DNA of 64,000 nt from JANXUC01 sp964619065 (GCA_964619065.1 CAZUCC010000003.1:62001-126000); one strand, 5' to 3'; positions 16,864 through 27,202 are shown, counted from the stretch's first letter. Translations and numbers: made by a program. The notes: generated from the sequence alone by a model not told the origin.

Positions 16864-18189
16864 ATGAAGGTTTTCTGGAGAACTCTGGTGGCCATGGTGA
16901 CGATTGCGGCGCCTTTAATGGCCCGTCAGCTTCCGGGCACGCAAACCGAGCCGGCCGCGGTTTCGATTGATGGTGTTGACGTCAAGGACCTTAGTTCGGA
17001 CCGCATCCGCTTCGATGTACGGAGTCATGTCACGGCTTCTCGCAAACTGAAGATCAAGCGCGTGCGCTTCGAACAGATGCGGTTTGGGAATTTGCCCATT
17101 TACCTGAGTCCGATCGAAGATCGTTTGGATTTGGACAAGGGGACAGCCGTCACTTTGCCCCGAATACCTCTGACCATTTACTTCCGGGATTTGGACTCGC
17201 TGGAGCCCCTGGAGCGGGCGGTTCGCGACGGAGAAGCCACCTTGGAAGGAAAGGCTCGGGTGGATCTGGATTTGAACCTGCTCGAGCAGGTTGCATCGCA
17301 TCAGCGGAGCGCTCGCGCCGATATGCCGATCGCGATGAAGATTCCGGTGAACGTGCCCGGAGGAGTGCCCGGACGGACTGCGGCACTGGCTACCTTGCGG
17401 GCCGCACAGTTTGCTCTGAACCTGGGCGGGTCGGCTCTGCATGCTCTGCGGCAGTCGCAAAAGGGTTGGGAGGAGGAATTACGGACACGGTATATTCCTC
17501 TGCTGGTCGTAGCGGAGTCCAGGTACTCTCTTTTGTCGAGCGATCACCAGCGTGTGGATTTGGTTGTCCGCGGGCTGGGATTTCGCATCTCTGGGGACAA
17601 ATTTGTGCTGACGGACGAAATGATTGAGCCCTGGAAATACGACACCGATGTAGCCACGGCTCTGCAAACCGGCCACGCATCTTTGATGGAAGATAGCCGT
17701 GAGCTGTTGGTGTGGCCCAGCGGCGAAGCCTTGAATTCAAGCTCCGCCCGGTCCCTCTCGAATGGACGGATTCGCGTGGAGCGTGCATCGGGTAAGGGAG
17801 GGACGACCCATGTTTCCAGCGACGAAAAGAGCGTGAAGGTCCACCTTTTGCGGCGGGACTCCGATGCCAACTATGCGATATTGCGTTTCACAGGTTCCGA
17901 GGATGCGCCTAAGGGCGATCCAGGGCCAGAAAATCAAGGATCGAGAGTCCCTTTAGCGCCGGAGCCGATCCGGCGCAGCCAGAATTGGGACCGCCTCACC
18001 CTGTTCCGGGTGAATGACAACGGTAAATTGGAGCTGGTATCCATGCCAGCGCATCGCGAGAATGGCCGGATTCTTCTCGAAGACCCCATTGACGACAGCG
18101 CTTTTGGTTCGCTGCTGATCGCTCCAGAAGGAGCCGTGGGCATGGTGCAGGAAGAGCGCACGGGGATGGTGATGCGTACGGAGTGGTAG
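16864..18189 (+). CDS. Secreted protein of unknown function
   Basis: Encodes 441 residues from the ATG at 16864 (MKVFWRTLVAMVTIAAPLMA), preceded by GAGGGT; an earlier GTG/ATG frame start adds ten residues without a ribosome site. The first 22 residues are a signal peptide. Residues 30-150 are beta-rich and describe alternating hydrophobic strands around VKDLSSDRIRFDVRSHVTAS and IPLTIYFRDLDSLEP, which recalls late-embryogenesis-abundant (LEA14/WHy) domains, but this is only a resemblance. The C-terminal half is polar and holds no catalytic motif I can name. Divergent from the kinase gene, with a shared AT-rich gap at 16714-16863. Confidence 0.7.
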   Translation: MKVFWRTLVAMVTIAAPLMARQLPGTQTEPAAVSIDGVDVKDLSSDRIRFDVRSHVTASRKLKIKRVRFEQMRFGNLPIYLSPIEDRLDLDKGTAVTLPRIPLTIYFRDLDSLEPLERAVRDGEATLEGKARVDLDLNLLEQVASHQRSARADMPIAMKIPVNVPGGVPGRTAALATLRAAQFALNLGGSALHALRQSQKGWEEELRTRYIPLLVVAESRYSLLSSDHQRVDLVVRGLGFRISGDKFVLTDEMIEPWKYDTDVATALQTGHASLMEDSRELLVWPSGEALNSSSARSLSNGRIRVERASGKGGTTHVSSDEKSVKVHLLRRDSDANYAILRFTGSEDAPKGDPGPENQGSRVPLAPEPIRRSQNWDRLTLFRVNDNGKLELVSMPAHRENGRILLEDPIDDSAFGSLLIAPEGAVGMVQEERTGMVMRTEW

Positions 18190-18219
18190 CACCTTTACCG
18201 AGTCCTAAGGGCTAGATCC

Positions 18220-18795
18220 TCACCGGTTTGCAAGTTCAGACTTTGTATTGATATTCCGAAACAACTGCCGGGAAAATCCGGCCTTCTTCAACTCCACCTC
18301 ATCGAACACCCGAGGCTCTCCGTCCTCCAGCAGCAAATGCACGGCATTGCGGCCTTCTCGCAACGCATGCTCAGCGATCTCCGCAAAATTCTTCCGGTAG
18401 ACAGCACAGAGGGGCTGCCATCCCTCAGCGAATCGAGGCACCGCAACCATAGCCGATGAATTCTGCGCTCCCTCTACGAGATACTTCAGAAGCTCGTGGG
18501 TCACGTACGGCAAGTCCACCGCCATGACAAGATTGAGTTCCGTGGCTGTCGCACACAAAGCGGCCTGAATCCCACCCAGCGGCCCCCTTTCCGGATACAT
18601 GTCCTCTACCACCGTCCCATATTTCTCAAATTTTGCTCTAGCACCTACGATCCGCACGTTGGGCGTAACCTGACCCACCACCTCTAAGGCTCGCTCCAGG
18701 AGCGTCTGGCCCTCCCAGGGCACGAATGCCTTGTCGCGGCCCATCCGGGTGCTCTTCCCGCCGGCCAAAATAAACGCGGTTACCGCCAAATCCAC
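18220..18795 (-). CDS. mobA: Molybdenum cofactor guanylyltransferase MobA
   Basis: Encodes about 191 residues from the GTG at 18795, 8 bases after AGGAG; a GTG at 18804 is the alternative. N-terminal nucleotide-binding signature FILAGGKSTRMGRDKAFVPW, then YPERGPLGGIQAAL and the metal-binding AVDLPYVT, and C-terminal NINTKSEL (the usual NINTPEDL region). MobA transfers GMP from GTP to molybdopterin, giving the guanine-dinucleotide cofactor used by DMSO-reductase-family enzymes, in the cytoplasm. No other moa/moe gene is next to it; modA and a molybdate-type regulator lie 40 kb away in the same window. Convergent with the preceding secreted-protein gene. Confidence 0.93.
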   Translation of the reverse strand: MDLAVTAFILAGGKSTRMGRDKAFVPWEGQTLLERALEVVGQVTPNVRIVGARAKFEKYGTVVEDMYPERGPLGGIQAALCATATELNLVMAVDLPYVTHELLKYLVEGAQNSSAMVAVPRFAEGWQPLCAVYRKNFAEIAEHALREGRNAVHLLLEDGEPRVFDEVELKKAGFSRQLFRNINTKSELANR

Positions 18796-18953
18796 AGCCT
18801 CCACTCCTGTTTTCAGCCTGTTTTCGCACGAAGTGCCAGCCCATGGGCACGGTCCCGTAAGACCTTGGCCGTTATGGGACGATAGTAACCTACCCAGTTC
18901 TGCCCCCAGGGTTCAACATAGGAATGTAGGTACGAACACCCCAGGATCGACTT

Positions 18954-19484
18954 ATGCCGCAAAAGATTATGGAAGTGTTGTCGTTAGGCCGTTGCTCCCA
19001 CGAGTTCTCATGGCCCCGCCGTGCACAGGATGGTCACTATTACCAGGTTTGCCTGGTGTGCGCCGCGCAGTACGCATATGACTGGAAAACCATGCGTCGC
19101 ACCGAGCGTGTGGAGGTCGTGGCGGAAAGCGCTCTGCGCCGCAGCCGTACGCACACCGAAAAGCGCCCCACGTGGGTGCCTCGCGCGCGGCGTCTCAAGG
19201 TCGACTTGGCTGTGCGTTACCGCGCCAAGAGCACTCACACCTGGTTTACAGGCATCATCGAAAACATCAGCCAATCCGGAGTGCTTTTCAATGGAGAGCA
19301 CGTATTCCCAGCGAACACGCTCCTGGAAATGATCTTCGAAATGCCGGAAGAGATTTCCGGACAGAAAGATGCCAACATCCTGTGTCAGGCCCGCGTCATC
19401 CGAGGCAAGGATGCCCGCACCAAAGCCGGAGCGCCCGCGCAGGCAGCCTCCATCATCGACTATAAATTCTTACATAACAATTAG
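18954..19484 (+). CDS. PilZ-domain protein with N-terminal zinc-ribbon-like motif
   Basis: Encodes 176 residues. Residues 14-37 contain CSH...CLVC (C14, H16, C33, C36), spaced like a small zinc ribbon. From about residue 77 a PilZ domain follows: RARRLKVDLAVRYR supplies the arginines of the c-di-GMP loop, and ENISQSGVLFNGE is the second conserved motif (normally D/N-x-S-x-x-G). PilZ proteins bind c-di-GMP and change the activity of an attached or partner protein; the partner here is not evident. It stands alone, divergent from mobA, with CAGGA upstream of the ATG at 18954. The zinc-ribbon assignment is from cysteine spacing only. Confidence 0.85.
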   Translation: MPQKIMEVLSLGRCSHEFSWPRRAQDGHYYQVCLVCAAQYAYDWKTMRRTERVEVVAESALRRSRTHTEKRPTWVPRARRLKVDLAVRYRAKSTHTWFTGIIENISQSGVLFNGEHVFPANTLLEMIFEMPEEISGQKDANILCQARVIRGKDARTKAGAPAQAASIIDYKFLHNN

Positions 19485-19643
19485 TTAGCCTGACACATCA
19501 ACGCTGATACTTGAAGTCCAGCGTGCTCCTGTACCATTGAGAGACGCCATCCGTCTGTCTCGGGAGTACATTTTCCTGTATTGCGCAATAGCTTTTAGCA
19601 TCTAAAACTGGAGTGAGGAAGTTTCCCCCAAGGAGCACGAATT

Positions 19644-20780
19644 ATGAGACCTAGGCTTCCGCTGTTCATGATGGGCATTCTGATGAGTGCGCTGCTCGGT
19701 GTGACGCTCGCTTGTTCACAGATCCAACACACCAACGCCGCCACAACCGATGACCCGCAGATTACTAGCACCATCCAAGCCAAGCTGTACGCCAATCCGG
19801 CGGTCCTCACCAAGTCGATCTCCGTAGAAACCGCTAATGGGGTGGTCACGCTGGCGGGAACCGCGAGTACCGACACAGAGCGTACAGCGGCGGCAGCAGA
19901 GGCAGCCAACGTCCCGGGGGTGAAGACGGTGATCAATAACATTACGGTCACCCCATCTCAGACTGCTGCTGCTGAACCGGTATCGCCGCCCGTTGCGCCT
20001 GTACCCGCCGCCAAGCCTCGCCCGAGCAAACCTGTGACGCGTAGCTACCCTCGTTCAGCAGACAAGTATGTCAGCGCACCGGTAGCCCCGGCCCAGGTAG
20101 CCCAAGCGGCGGCCCCGATAGCGCCCGTGGCAGCCGCGCCCACTGCACCGCCTCCACCACCTCCTCTGGCTAAGGTCACGGTGCAGACAGGAACGGCGCT
20201 TGCCGTACGTTTGGTGGATAGCATCGATAGCGAAACAGCACAGCAGGGACAGACATTCCGCGCCACGCTGGACTCGCCTCTCGCCGTGGACGGAGAAGTA
20301 GTCATACCAGAGGGCTACGACGTGCAGGGCCATGTGGTCGAAGTCAAGAGCGCAGGCAAATTTGAGGGGCGTTCGGTACTGTCTCTACAGCTCGATCGCA
20401 TTCAAGTCGGGAGCAAGAACTACTCGATTTCCACCACTCAGTATCACCGCGAAGGTAACTCGCGCACAAAAAACACAGTCGAGAAAGTGGGGGCGGGAGC
20501 GGTCATCGGAGCGATTATCGGCGGCATCGCCGGCGGCGGTAAGGGCGCTGGGATTGGCGCGGCGGCCGGAGGAGGCCTCGGCGGGGGCGTGCAGGCGGCA
20601 GGCAAGGGTCAGCAAATCAAGCTGCCCTCGGAGACCGTCCTGACCTTCGAATTGCAAGCGCCACTAACGGTGACACCGACAACGCAAGGCCGCAACGCGG
20701 CACGTCCGAAACTGGATCCTCCGACACAGGAGAATCCCCCGAGCGATCCCAATCCTTCGGGCAACCCTCCGCAAAGATAG
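19644..20780 (+). CDS. BON-domain lipoprotein with glycine-zipper segment
   Basis: Encodes 378 residues with AAGGAG 8 bases before the ATG. The N terminus is a lipoprotein signal (VTLAC lipobox, Cys at 24). A BON domain follows at about 36-105 (DDPQITSTIQAKLYANPAV...VETANGVVTLAGTA...VKTVINNITV), then an Ala/Pro-rich linker with a proline run (about 110-180), a beta-domain (about 180-275), and a glycine-zipper stretch (about 283-320, IGAIIGGIAGGGKGAGIGAA) that could span or bend a membrane. The tail is polar and proline-rich. BON domains bind membranes or phospholipids; such lipoproteins usually act at the outer membrane under osmotic stress. Monocistronic, ended by a strong terminator. Confidence 0.85.
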   Translation: MRPRLPLFMMGILMSALLGVTLACSQIQHTNAATTDDPQITSTIQAKLYANPAVLTKSISVETANGVVTLAGTASTDTERTAAAAEAANVPGVKTVINNITVTPSQTAAAEPVSPPVAPVPAAKPRPSKPVTRSYPRSADKYVSAPVAPAQVAQAAAPIAPVAAAPTAPPPPPPLAKVTVQTGTALAVRLVDSIDSETAQQGQTFRATLDSPLAVDGEVVIPEGYDVQGHVVEVKSAGKFEGRSVLSLQLDRIQVGSKNYSISTTQYHREGNSRTKNTVEKVGAGAVIGAIIGGIAGGGKGAGIGAAAGGGLGGGVQAAGKGQQIKLPSETVLTFELQAPLTVTPTTQGRNAARPKLDPPTQENPPSDPNPSGNPPQR

Positions 20781-20799
20781 TACGCATTGGAGGCACGAC

Positions 20800-20835
20800 A
20801 AAGGGTGCGGCTGAAAGCCGCACCCTTTTATTTTT
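20800..20835 (+). terminator. Rho-independent terminator
   Basis: A perfect 12-bp stem (AAAGGGTGCGGC / GCCGCACCCTTT) with a 5-base loop TGAAA, followed by a T-rich run (ttttattttt). It lies 20 bases after the BON lipoprotein stop and just beyond the convergent TonB-C gene, so it mainly ends the plus-strand transcript. Confidence 0.88.
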
Positions 20836-20871
20836 CCATGTGTTCAAGCAAGAGAGATGAGGCGCTCCGAT

Positions 20872-21240
20872 CTACTGATCAGTAAAGTCGAGAACAATAA
20901 TGGCTTTTGTCTCCCTGGGAGCGGATTCAAATTTCCATAGCTTGACCGCATCGACAGCACACTTTTCAAAGACAGGACTTCCCCCAACGACTTTGGCGGA
21001 CGTTACCGATCCACCCGGTGCTATGACAGCTTCCACTTTAACTTTGCCGCTTGCATGCATTTTCTTGGCAAGCTCGGGATAGCTTGGGGCCGTTTTGGAA
21101 ATCGCTTTTCGCGTGACTTCCTGCGCCCAGAGCACCTGGAGGCACAGTAAAGCGAGCAACACGGCAACGACCAGCGAAAGAGCCCCACTCGGAACGATGC
21201 CATTGAGTTTGCTAGCAGTTGTCTGCACGCGAGTCTTCAT
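20872..21240 (-). CDS. Secreted TonB C-terminal-domain protein
   Basis: Encodes 122 residues. After a polar 18-residue head comes one hydrophobic segment (about 19-39) ending in a possible cleavage site (VLWAQE), then a compact TonB C-terminal domain: APSYPELAKKMHASGKVKVEAVIAPGGSV, VVGGSPVFEKCAVDAVKLWKFESAP. There is no proline-rich span, so it is too short to cross the periplasm like classical TonB. Such stand-alone domains are abundant in acidobacteria; function unclear. Its ATG overlaps the stop of a 40-codon ORF upstream (ATGA), suggesting translational coupling. Ends towards the terminator at 20800-20835. Confidence 0.75.
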   Translation of the reverse strand: MKTRVQTTASKLNGIVPSGALSLVVAVLLALLCLQVLWAQEVTRKAISKTAPSYPELAKKMHASGKVKVEAVIAPGGSVTSAKVVGGSPVFEKCAVDAVKLWKFESAPRETKAIIVLDFTDQ

Positions 21241-21359
21241 AGTCGGCCGCCTAGAGCGCTCAAGATCGCTTTGGCTGCGCCAGTATGCGCGGAAGTATTG
21301 AATGGAAGTAACAATCCCGCAAAGAAAAACACGAGCATGGTCAGAGTTCTAGCTGCCAT
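21237..21359 (-). CDS. Possible 40-residue membrane peptide coupled to the TonB-C gene
   Basis: An ORF from ATG 21359 encodes 40 residues with one hydrophobic stretch (LTMLVFFFAGLLLPF, about residues 6-20) and a basic end (GGRL). Its TGA overlaps the ATG of the downstream TonB-C gene as ATGA, and AGGGG lies about 9 bases before its start. Coupling and the membrane-like composition argue that it may be translated, but no family is recognised and so short an ORF could be chance. Confidence 0.35.
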   Translation of the reverse strand: MAARTLTMLVFFFAGLLLPFNTSAHTGAAKAILSALGGRL

Positions 21360-21676
21360 GGTGCTTGGGCCCCTTAGTCGTTGGCTCGTCTTCGGGAGAC
21401 TAGAATCAGGCAAGGCTCCGTAGGTTACGTGGGCCTGAATCTGCCCGGAAACGAGCGTCTGACTCGCAGCATACGAGGGACAGTGTGAACGGGGAAGGTA
21501 ACCAATGTAACCGGGCTCTTCCCAGTTTGGGGAGTTGTGTCGAAACGGATTACTCCAACGAGGTCTCCTGCGAACATGTTTGGTAATCAAGATGGCAGTA
21601 CTGCTTGCAGCAGCCAGTGCGAATCCTGATGGCCGACCGCCCTTCTTGCTTTAAAATTAAGAATTCAACTCTCCAC
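21360..21676. other. Gene-free stretch between divergent genes
   Basis: This 317-base gap separates the small coupled ORF (minus) from the GT2 gene (plus). Frames entering it from either side show no plausible protein. A TAAAAT box at about 21652-21657 could be a -10 element for the GT2 gene. No structured RNA family or repeat was recognised. Confidence 0.4.
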
Positions 21677-22153
21677 ATGCCCTCCATCACTGCTATTCTC
21701 CATACCCATAACGATGCCATGCGGATTGCACGAGCGGTAGAGTCGTTGCGGCCGTGCGACGAGGTTCTGGTTATCGACCACGGCTCGTCAGACGAGACCA
21801 GACGGGTCGCCCGCGCATTTGGAGCTCGGGTGATCACAGCGCAAGCGGACCATGCCAACCCGGGCCAGGTACTTCAGGAAGCACAGCACGATTGGATTCT
21901 CTGTCTGCTCCCCACCGAATCGGTCGGCGAGGGTCTGGAGGCGTCGCTTCTGGAATGGAAGTTGGAAAATCCTCCAGCGCAGATTGGCTTCGGGGCGTCG
22001 ATTCTCGAAGAGACGCCCGGGGGTTGGGTCACCCACCCGGCTGAAACACGGCTGGCTCACCGCAAGAATGCCTGCTGGGACGGATGGAAGCCGTTAACGG
22101 ACGGAACGCACCAAGTCCTTGACGGCTACGTGACCAGATTCCGGCTGCCTTAG
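21677..22153 (+). CDS. Short family-2 glycosyltransferase-like protein
   Basis: Encodes 158 residues from the ATG at 21677 (MPSITAILHTHNDAMRIARA), chosen because the family begins with this strand. The GT-A motifs are visible: ITAILHTHNDA, DEVLVIDHGSSDETRRVARAFGARV (nucleotide-sugar site) and QEAQHDWILCLLPTE in place of the usual D-x-D region (ILxLDADE), with the acidic pair missing. At 158 residues it is much shorter than the usual 230-300, lacking the acceptor-binding half. It resembles the WaaE/KdtX-like branch. No clear ribosome site; the upstream TAAAAT would give a short leader. It may be a degenerate or minimal enzyme. Confidence 0.65.
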   Translation: MPSITAILHTHNDAMRIARAVESLRPCDEVLVIDHGSSDETRRVARAFGARVITAQADHANPGQVLQEAQHDWILCLLPTESVGEGLEASLLEWKLENPPAQIGFGASILEETPGGWVTHPAETRLAHRKNACWDGWKPLTDGTHQVLDGYVTRFRLP

Positions 22154-22191
22154 AGGCTGCGGCAAACTCTGGTCGGGCTGGAATTCGTGCG

Positions 22192-23490
22192 CTAGGTTCG
22201 GTCTCGCGCGGAACATATTCCATTCGTCACGGTAAAATCGCAGTGGTTGGCGGCGAACCAGTATGCGATTTCGCGGTAGTCGTTCGCGCGGAAAGCTGCA
22301 AGATCGGCATCCTTTCCGCGTTCAATGCTTCCCTTCCGATCAGCCAGACGTAGCGCCCAAGCACCGTTGATCGTCGCCGCTGAGATGGCTTCCGCTGGCG
22401 ACATCTTCATTTGCGTGCACGCCAGCGAGAGAATAAACGGCATGCTCGGTGTGGGCGAGCTTCCTGGATTGTAGTCGGTGGCGAGAGCAATCGGAACACC
22501 AGCCGAAATGAATTTGCGCGCATTCGGATAGGGATGTCCGAGAAAGTAATTCGCGCCCGGAACAAGGCTCGCGATCGTGCCGCTCTTGGCGAGGGGGGCA
22601 ATGTCTTCGTCGGAAACGCGGTCCATGTGGTCGAAAGATACGGGATGAAACTTTAGAAACGGCTGGAGCGCTGTGGGGCTGAGTTGGCACATGTGCGCCC
22701 GAACGGCCAAGCCATGCTGCTCGGCGGCGGCAAAAACTTTAGCCGCTTGCTCTGCCGTGAAAGCTCCCTGGTCGCAAAAAACATCGACGAACTGGGCAAG
22801 TTTCCTCCGCACTGCCGTGGGAATCATCTTCTTGCAAATTTCCCGCACATAATCCTCTGGTCTGTCCTTGAATTCTTCTGGAACAACGTGGGCTCCCAAC
22901 AGAGTTGCGACCACGGTTCCAGACCACTGCCGTGCGGCATCCCGAATCGCTTCCAACGATTTGATTTCCGACTCTGTGCTGAGGCCATAACCCGACTTCG
23001 CTTCGACGGTGGTCGTGCCGTATTCCGCCATCTCCTTGAAAGCAGATAAAACCTTTTCCGTGAGTACACGTTTCGAGGCCTTCCGCACTCCAGCTACACT
23101 GGATCGGATGCCACCACCGGCTTCAGCTATCTCTTGATAGGTGGCTCCGGCGCTCCGCTTCTCAAAGTCGATCAATCTTGGAACCGCAAATACAGGGTGC
23201 GTATGAGAGTCGACAAAGCCGGGAAGCACAACCATGCCGCTGCAGTCGATCTCGCGAATGATTTTTCTGTTCTTTCGATACCAGGAATCACGCAATGCGT
23301 CGCGCGTTTTCCTAACCGAGGCGATTTTTCCTGTCAGACAAAGCACGGCTGCATCTTCGAGAATTCCCAGTTCGCTGAGATCAGCACAGCGCCTCGGACC
23401 AGGATTGGAAGAGGGTAGGGTAAGAAGCTGCCTGATATTAACGAGCAGCAGAGCTTGCGGGTTCTGGTCGATGGAACTCTTTTGCTTCAC
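22192..23490 (-). CDS. hutI: Imidazolonepropionase (histidine degradation)
   Basis: Encodes 432 residues from a GTG at 23490, 6 bases after the hutU stop. It is a metal-dependent amidohydrolase: metal ligands in DSHTHPVF, a histidine in LLGAHVVPEEF, and the catalytic Asp in ALATDYNPGSSPT. ATINGAWALRLADRKGSIERGKDADL closes the small beta-domain. The enzyme opens the ring of imidazolone-5-propionate to N-formimino-L-glutamate, the third step of histidine breakdown, in the cytoplasm. Length is slightly above the usual 400-410 residues. It forms an operon with hutU; hutH and the fourth-step enzyme are not in the window. Confidence 0.95.
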   Translation of the reverse strand: MKQKSSIDQNPQALLLVNIRQLLTLPSSNPGPRRCADLSELGILEDAAVLCLTGKIASVRKTRDALRDSWYRKNRKIIREIDCSGMVVLPGFVDSHTHPVFAVPRLIDFEKRSAGATYQEIAEAGGGIRSSVAGVRKASKRVLTEKVLSAFKEMAEYGTTTVEAKSGYGLSTESEIKSLEAIRDAARQWSGTVVATLLGAHVVPEEFKDRPEDYVREICKKMIPTAVRRKLAQFVDVFCDQGAFTAEQAAKVFAAAEQHGLAVRAHMCQLSPTALQPFLKFHPVSFDHMDRVSDEDIAPLAKSGTIASLVPGANYFLGHPYPNARKFISAGVPIALATDYNPGSSPTPSMPFILSLACTQMKMSPAEAISAATINGAWALRLADRKGSIERGKDADLAAFRANDYREIAYWFAANHCDFTVTNGICSARDRT

Positions 23491-23496
23491 GTGGAA

Positions 23497-25179
<1,683 letters not shown>

Positions 25180-25227
25180 GCAGCTATGGTAGTGCTTGGG
25201 AAACGTTGGGTGCAATGTGGGACGCTG

Positions 25228-25272
25228 GCGGAGCTTTGCTCCGCTGGACGGCCGAGGACGGCCCGTCCCTAC
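25228..25272. repeat. REP-like double hairpin, copy 1
   Basis: Hairpin A is GCGGAGC-TTT-GCTCCGC (25228-25244) and hairpin B is GGACGG...CCGTCC (25246-25268) with GAGG in its loop, followed by CTAC. The same architecture occurs at 51152-51196 with different stems. It lies in the gap between hutU and the methyltransferase gene. Confidence 0.55.
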
Positions 25273-25278
25273 GTATGC

Positions 25279-26007
25279 CTAGCGATTACGATATACAGAA
25301 TACTGGTGCGTCCCGCCGACTTTCTTCAGAAGTGGACTCGCGTCCAACACGTTCGCAAGCAACGGGTTGTGATAAAGAACGATGACTGGTCGCTGATGTT
25401 CTCGTAACGATTGCTCCAAGTTTCGCATCACCTGGGCTAGACCTGATTCCAGAAACGGATTGAAGAGATATAGGGCGAGCGGTTCTGGTGGGAAGACAAA
25501 ACCTCTGGCATCCATGCACAGCGATTCCACAGCGTCACACTTCCGAGAATCACTCTTGAACTCGCGGATGTTTTCCTGCGCCAGATGATTGAGCTCGGGT
25601 AGTAGCTCCACCCCGAGTACCCGCCGGAAGGGATATTCTGACGCCATCAGCAGCGTTCTTCCCTTGCCCGAACCGAGATCGAGGAACGTGAATTGGCCAT
25701 AGTCGATATCAAGGCCATTGAGCATCTCGCGAAAGAGCTCAGGATCGGTCGGCTGATACGGAGAATGGAACACGCCAAGCAGGCGGTTGCGCCAGCCGAC
25801 TGCTGCGCTCGTGGTGTTCACCCGGTAGTCCCAGTCGTAGCCCACATCACCGTAACGCTGCCGTTTGCGCTCGGGTGTTGAGTCGCGCAGAAAGCCCCAG
25901 AGTTCAGCCATTAGCGCGCGCAGGGCTGAGAAGAAGCTTTCGCGCGCACGGCGGTCCCGCCACCACTCAAGAAATGCAGTGCGGAGAGAAGGAGGGCTAT
26001 TTTGCAT
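25279..26007 (-). CDS. Class I SAM-dependent methyltransferase
   Basis: Encodes 242 residues. SAM motif I is TFLDLGSGKGRTLL (about 108-121), followed by the acidic end of strand 2 (VLGVELLPEL) and a later YLFNPFLESG, the FNPF-type motif IV near the active site. Residues 1-90 are helical and basic. The substrate is unknown; the general layout recalls protein or small-molecule methyltransferases. Its ATG at 26007 overlaps the stop of the upstream asparaginase-family gene by 11 bases, so the two are co-translated although no functional link is obvious. The 3' end is followed by a REP-like repeat. Confidence 0.8.
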   Translation of the reverse strand: MQNSPPSLRTAFLEWWRDRRARESFFSALRALMAELWGFLRDSTPERKRQRYGDVGYDWDYRVNTTSAAVGWRNRLLGVFHSPYQPTDPELFREMLNGLDIDYGQFTFLDLGSGKGRTLLMASEYPFRRVLGVELLPELNHLAQENIREFKSDSRKCDAVESLCMDARGFVFPPEPLALYLFNPFLESGLAQVMRNLEQSLREHQRPVIVLYHNPLLANVLDASPLLKKVGGTHQYSVYRNR

Positions 26008-27202
26008 TCACATCCGGCGGCCACTCCTGCGAGGCTCCCTCGAATAGGCTGACAGTCTTCTCGTTGCGCTTGGTTCCGCCATCGTGGACAGCGATCCTAT
26101 GCGGCCTGCCAGGCTCATAGCCGGTCCACAGTGAGACCCCCGCGTAAGCTCCGTCCTTGCGCAGGATGTAGTAGGTCATGTCGACGAAGCGCAGGCGATC
26201 CATGTCGTTATTGTAGTTTCGAACGATGCGATGGAGCGCGTCCATGCCCGCTTCGAGTGGCGCCATACCGTGGCGCATATTCTCGATGATGGTGTGCGCA
26301 CCGGCAACCTTGATATTTTCCTCTCCGCTGCCAGTCGCCCCCGCAGAACCCACATCCTGATCGGTGTAACAACCAGCGCCGATGACGGGAGAGTCGCCAC
26401 AGCGTCCAGGCAGCTTCCAGGCCAACCCGCTAGTCGTGGTGCAACCGGAAATCTCGCCTTTGTCGTTCAATGCGGAGCAGTGGATCGTCCCGGTCGGCGC
26501 GAAGAGCACTTTGTGAATTGCGGCACGCCGCAATTCCGGCTCAATCCCGAGGCCGTCAGCTACCTCGTAGAGACGCTCGACACGTTCGTGAAAATTATCG
26601 GAATGTGGCGCTGGCAACGTCCGCTTTTTCCACTCTGGGCTCGTCAGACCTGGCCCCCACCAGTCGGAGTGAGTTTCTTTCCAGAGCAGCCAGAGCTTTC
26701 GTGAACGCTCCGTGAGCAGATTTTCGCGCGGGAATCCCTGTGATACCGCGAAACGCTCGGCACCTTCACCCACGAGCATGACATGGCCGGTGTGCTCCAT
26801 AACGGCCTTCGCCACCAGGGACACGTTCTTGATATTGCGGACACCACCGACGGAACCGGCACGACGGGTGGGTCCGTGCATGCAACAGGCATCGAGCTCG
26901 ACCACGCCTTCTTCATTGGGCAGGCCGCCGAGGCCCACACTGTCGTCGTTCGGATCGTCTTCCGGTCCGCGCACCACGCGCATGGCGGCGTCCAGGGTGT
27001 CGCCTCCCTGGCGCAGAATCTCGTAGCCTTCGTCGATAGAGTCGAAGCCATTGCCCGCGGAAATGATGATAGGGCGCACAGGCTGTCTTGAACTTGAAGA
27101 CGAGATTTCGGCTTTCTTGTCTTTTGCCTCTTGTGCCTCTAGACCCAGACCAATCGTGCCGAGCGCGACCGTGCCGAGAAAGTCACGACGAGAAAATCGC
27201 AT
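25997..27202 (-). CDS. Tat-exported N4-glycosylasparaginase / isoaspartyl peptidase family hydrolase
   Basis: Encodes 401 residues with GGAGG 5 bases before the ATG. The N terminus has a twin-arginine signal (MRFSRRDFLGTVALGTIGLG). The mature part fits the Ntn-hydrolase asparaginase family: GGDTLDAAMRVVRGPEDDPNDDSVGLGGLPNEEGVVELDACCM in the alpha chain, and GTIHCSALNDKGEISGCTTTSG carrying the threonine that in this family self-cleaves and becomes the catalytic N terminus; GRCGDSPVIGAGCYTD closes the pocket. Related enzymes cleave GlcNAc-Asn or beta-aspartyl peptides. A periplasmic location is predicted from the Tat signal. It overlaps the methyltransferase gene downstream. Confidence 0.9.
   Translation of the reverse strand: MRFSRRDFLGTVALGTIGLGLEAQEAKDKKAEISSSSSRQPVRPIIISAGNGFDSIDEGYEILRQGGDTLDAAMRVVRGPEDDPNDDSVGLGGLPNEEGVVELDACCMHGPTRRAGSVGGVRNIKNVSLVAKAVMEHTGHVMLVGEGAERFAVSQGFPRENLLTERSRKLWLLWKETHSDWWGPGLTSPEWKKRTLPAPHSDNFHERVERLYEVADGLGIEPELRRAAIHKVLFAPTGTIHCSALNDKGEISGCTTTSGLAWKLPGRCGDSPVIGAGCYTDQDVGSAGATGSGEENIKVAGAHTIIENMRHGMAPLEAGMDALHRIVRNYNNDMDRLRFVDMTYYILRKDGAYAGVSLWTGYEPGRPHRIAVHDGGTKRNEKTVSLFEGASQEWPPDVNAK

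Noticed and set aside
18804..18804. GTG 18804 as mobA start
   Set aside because: AGGAG would touch that codon; the GTG at 18795 has normal 8-base spacing.
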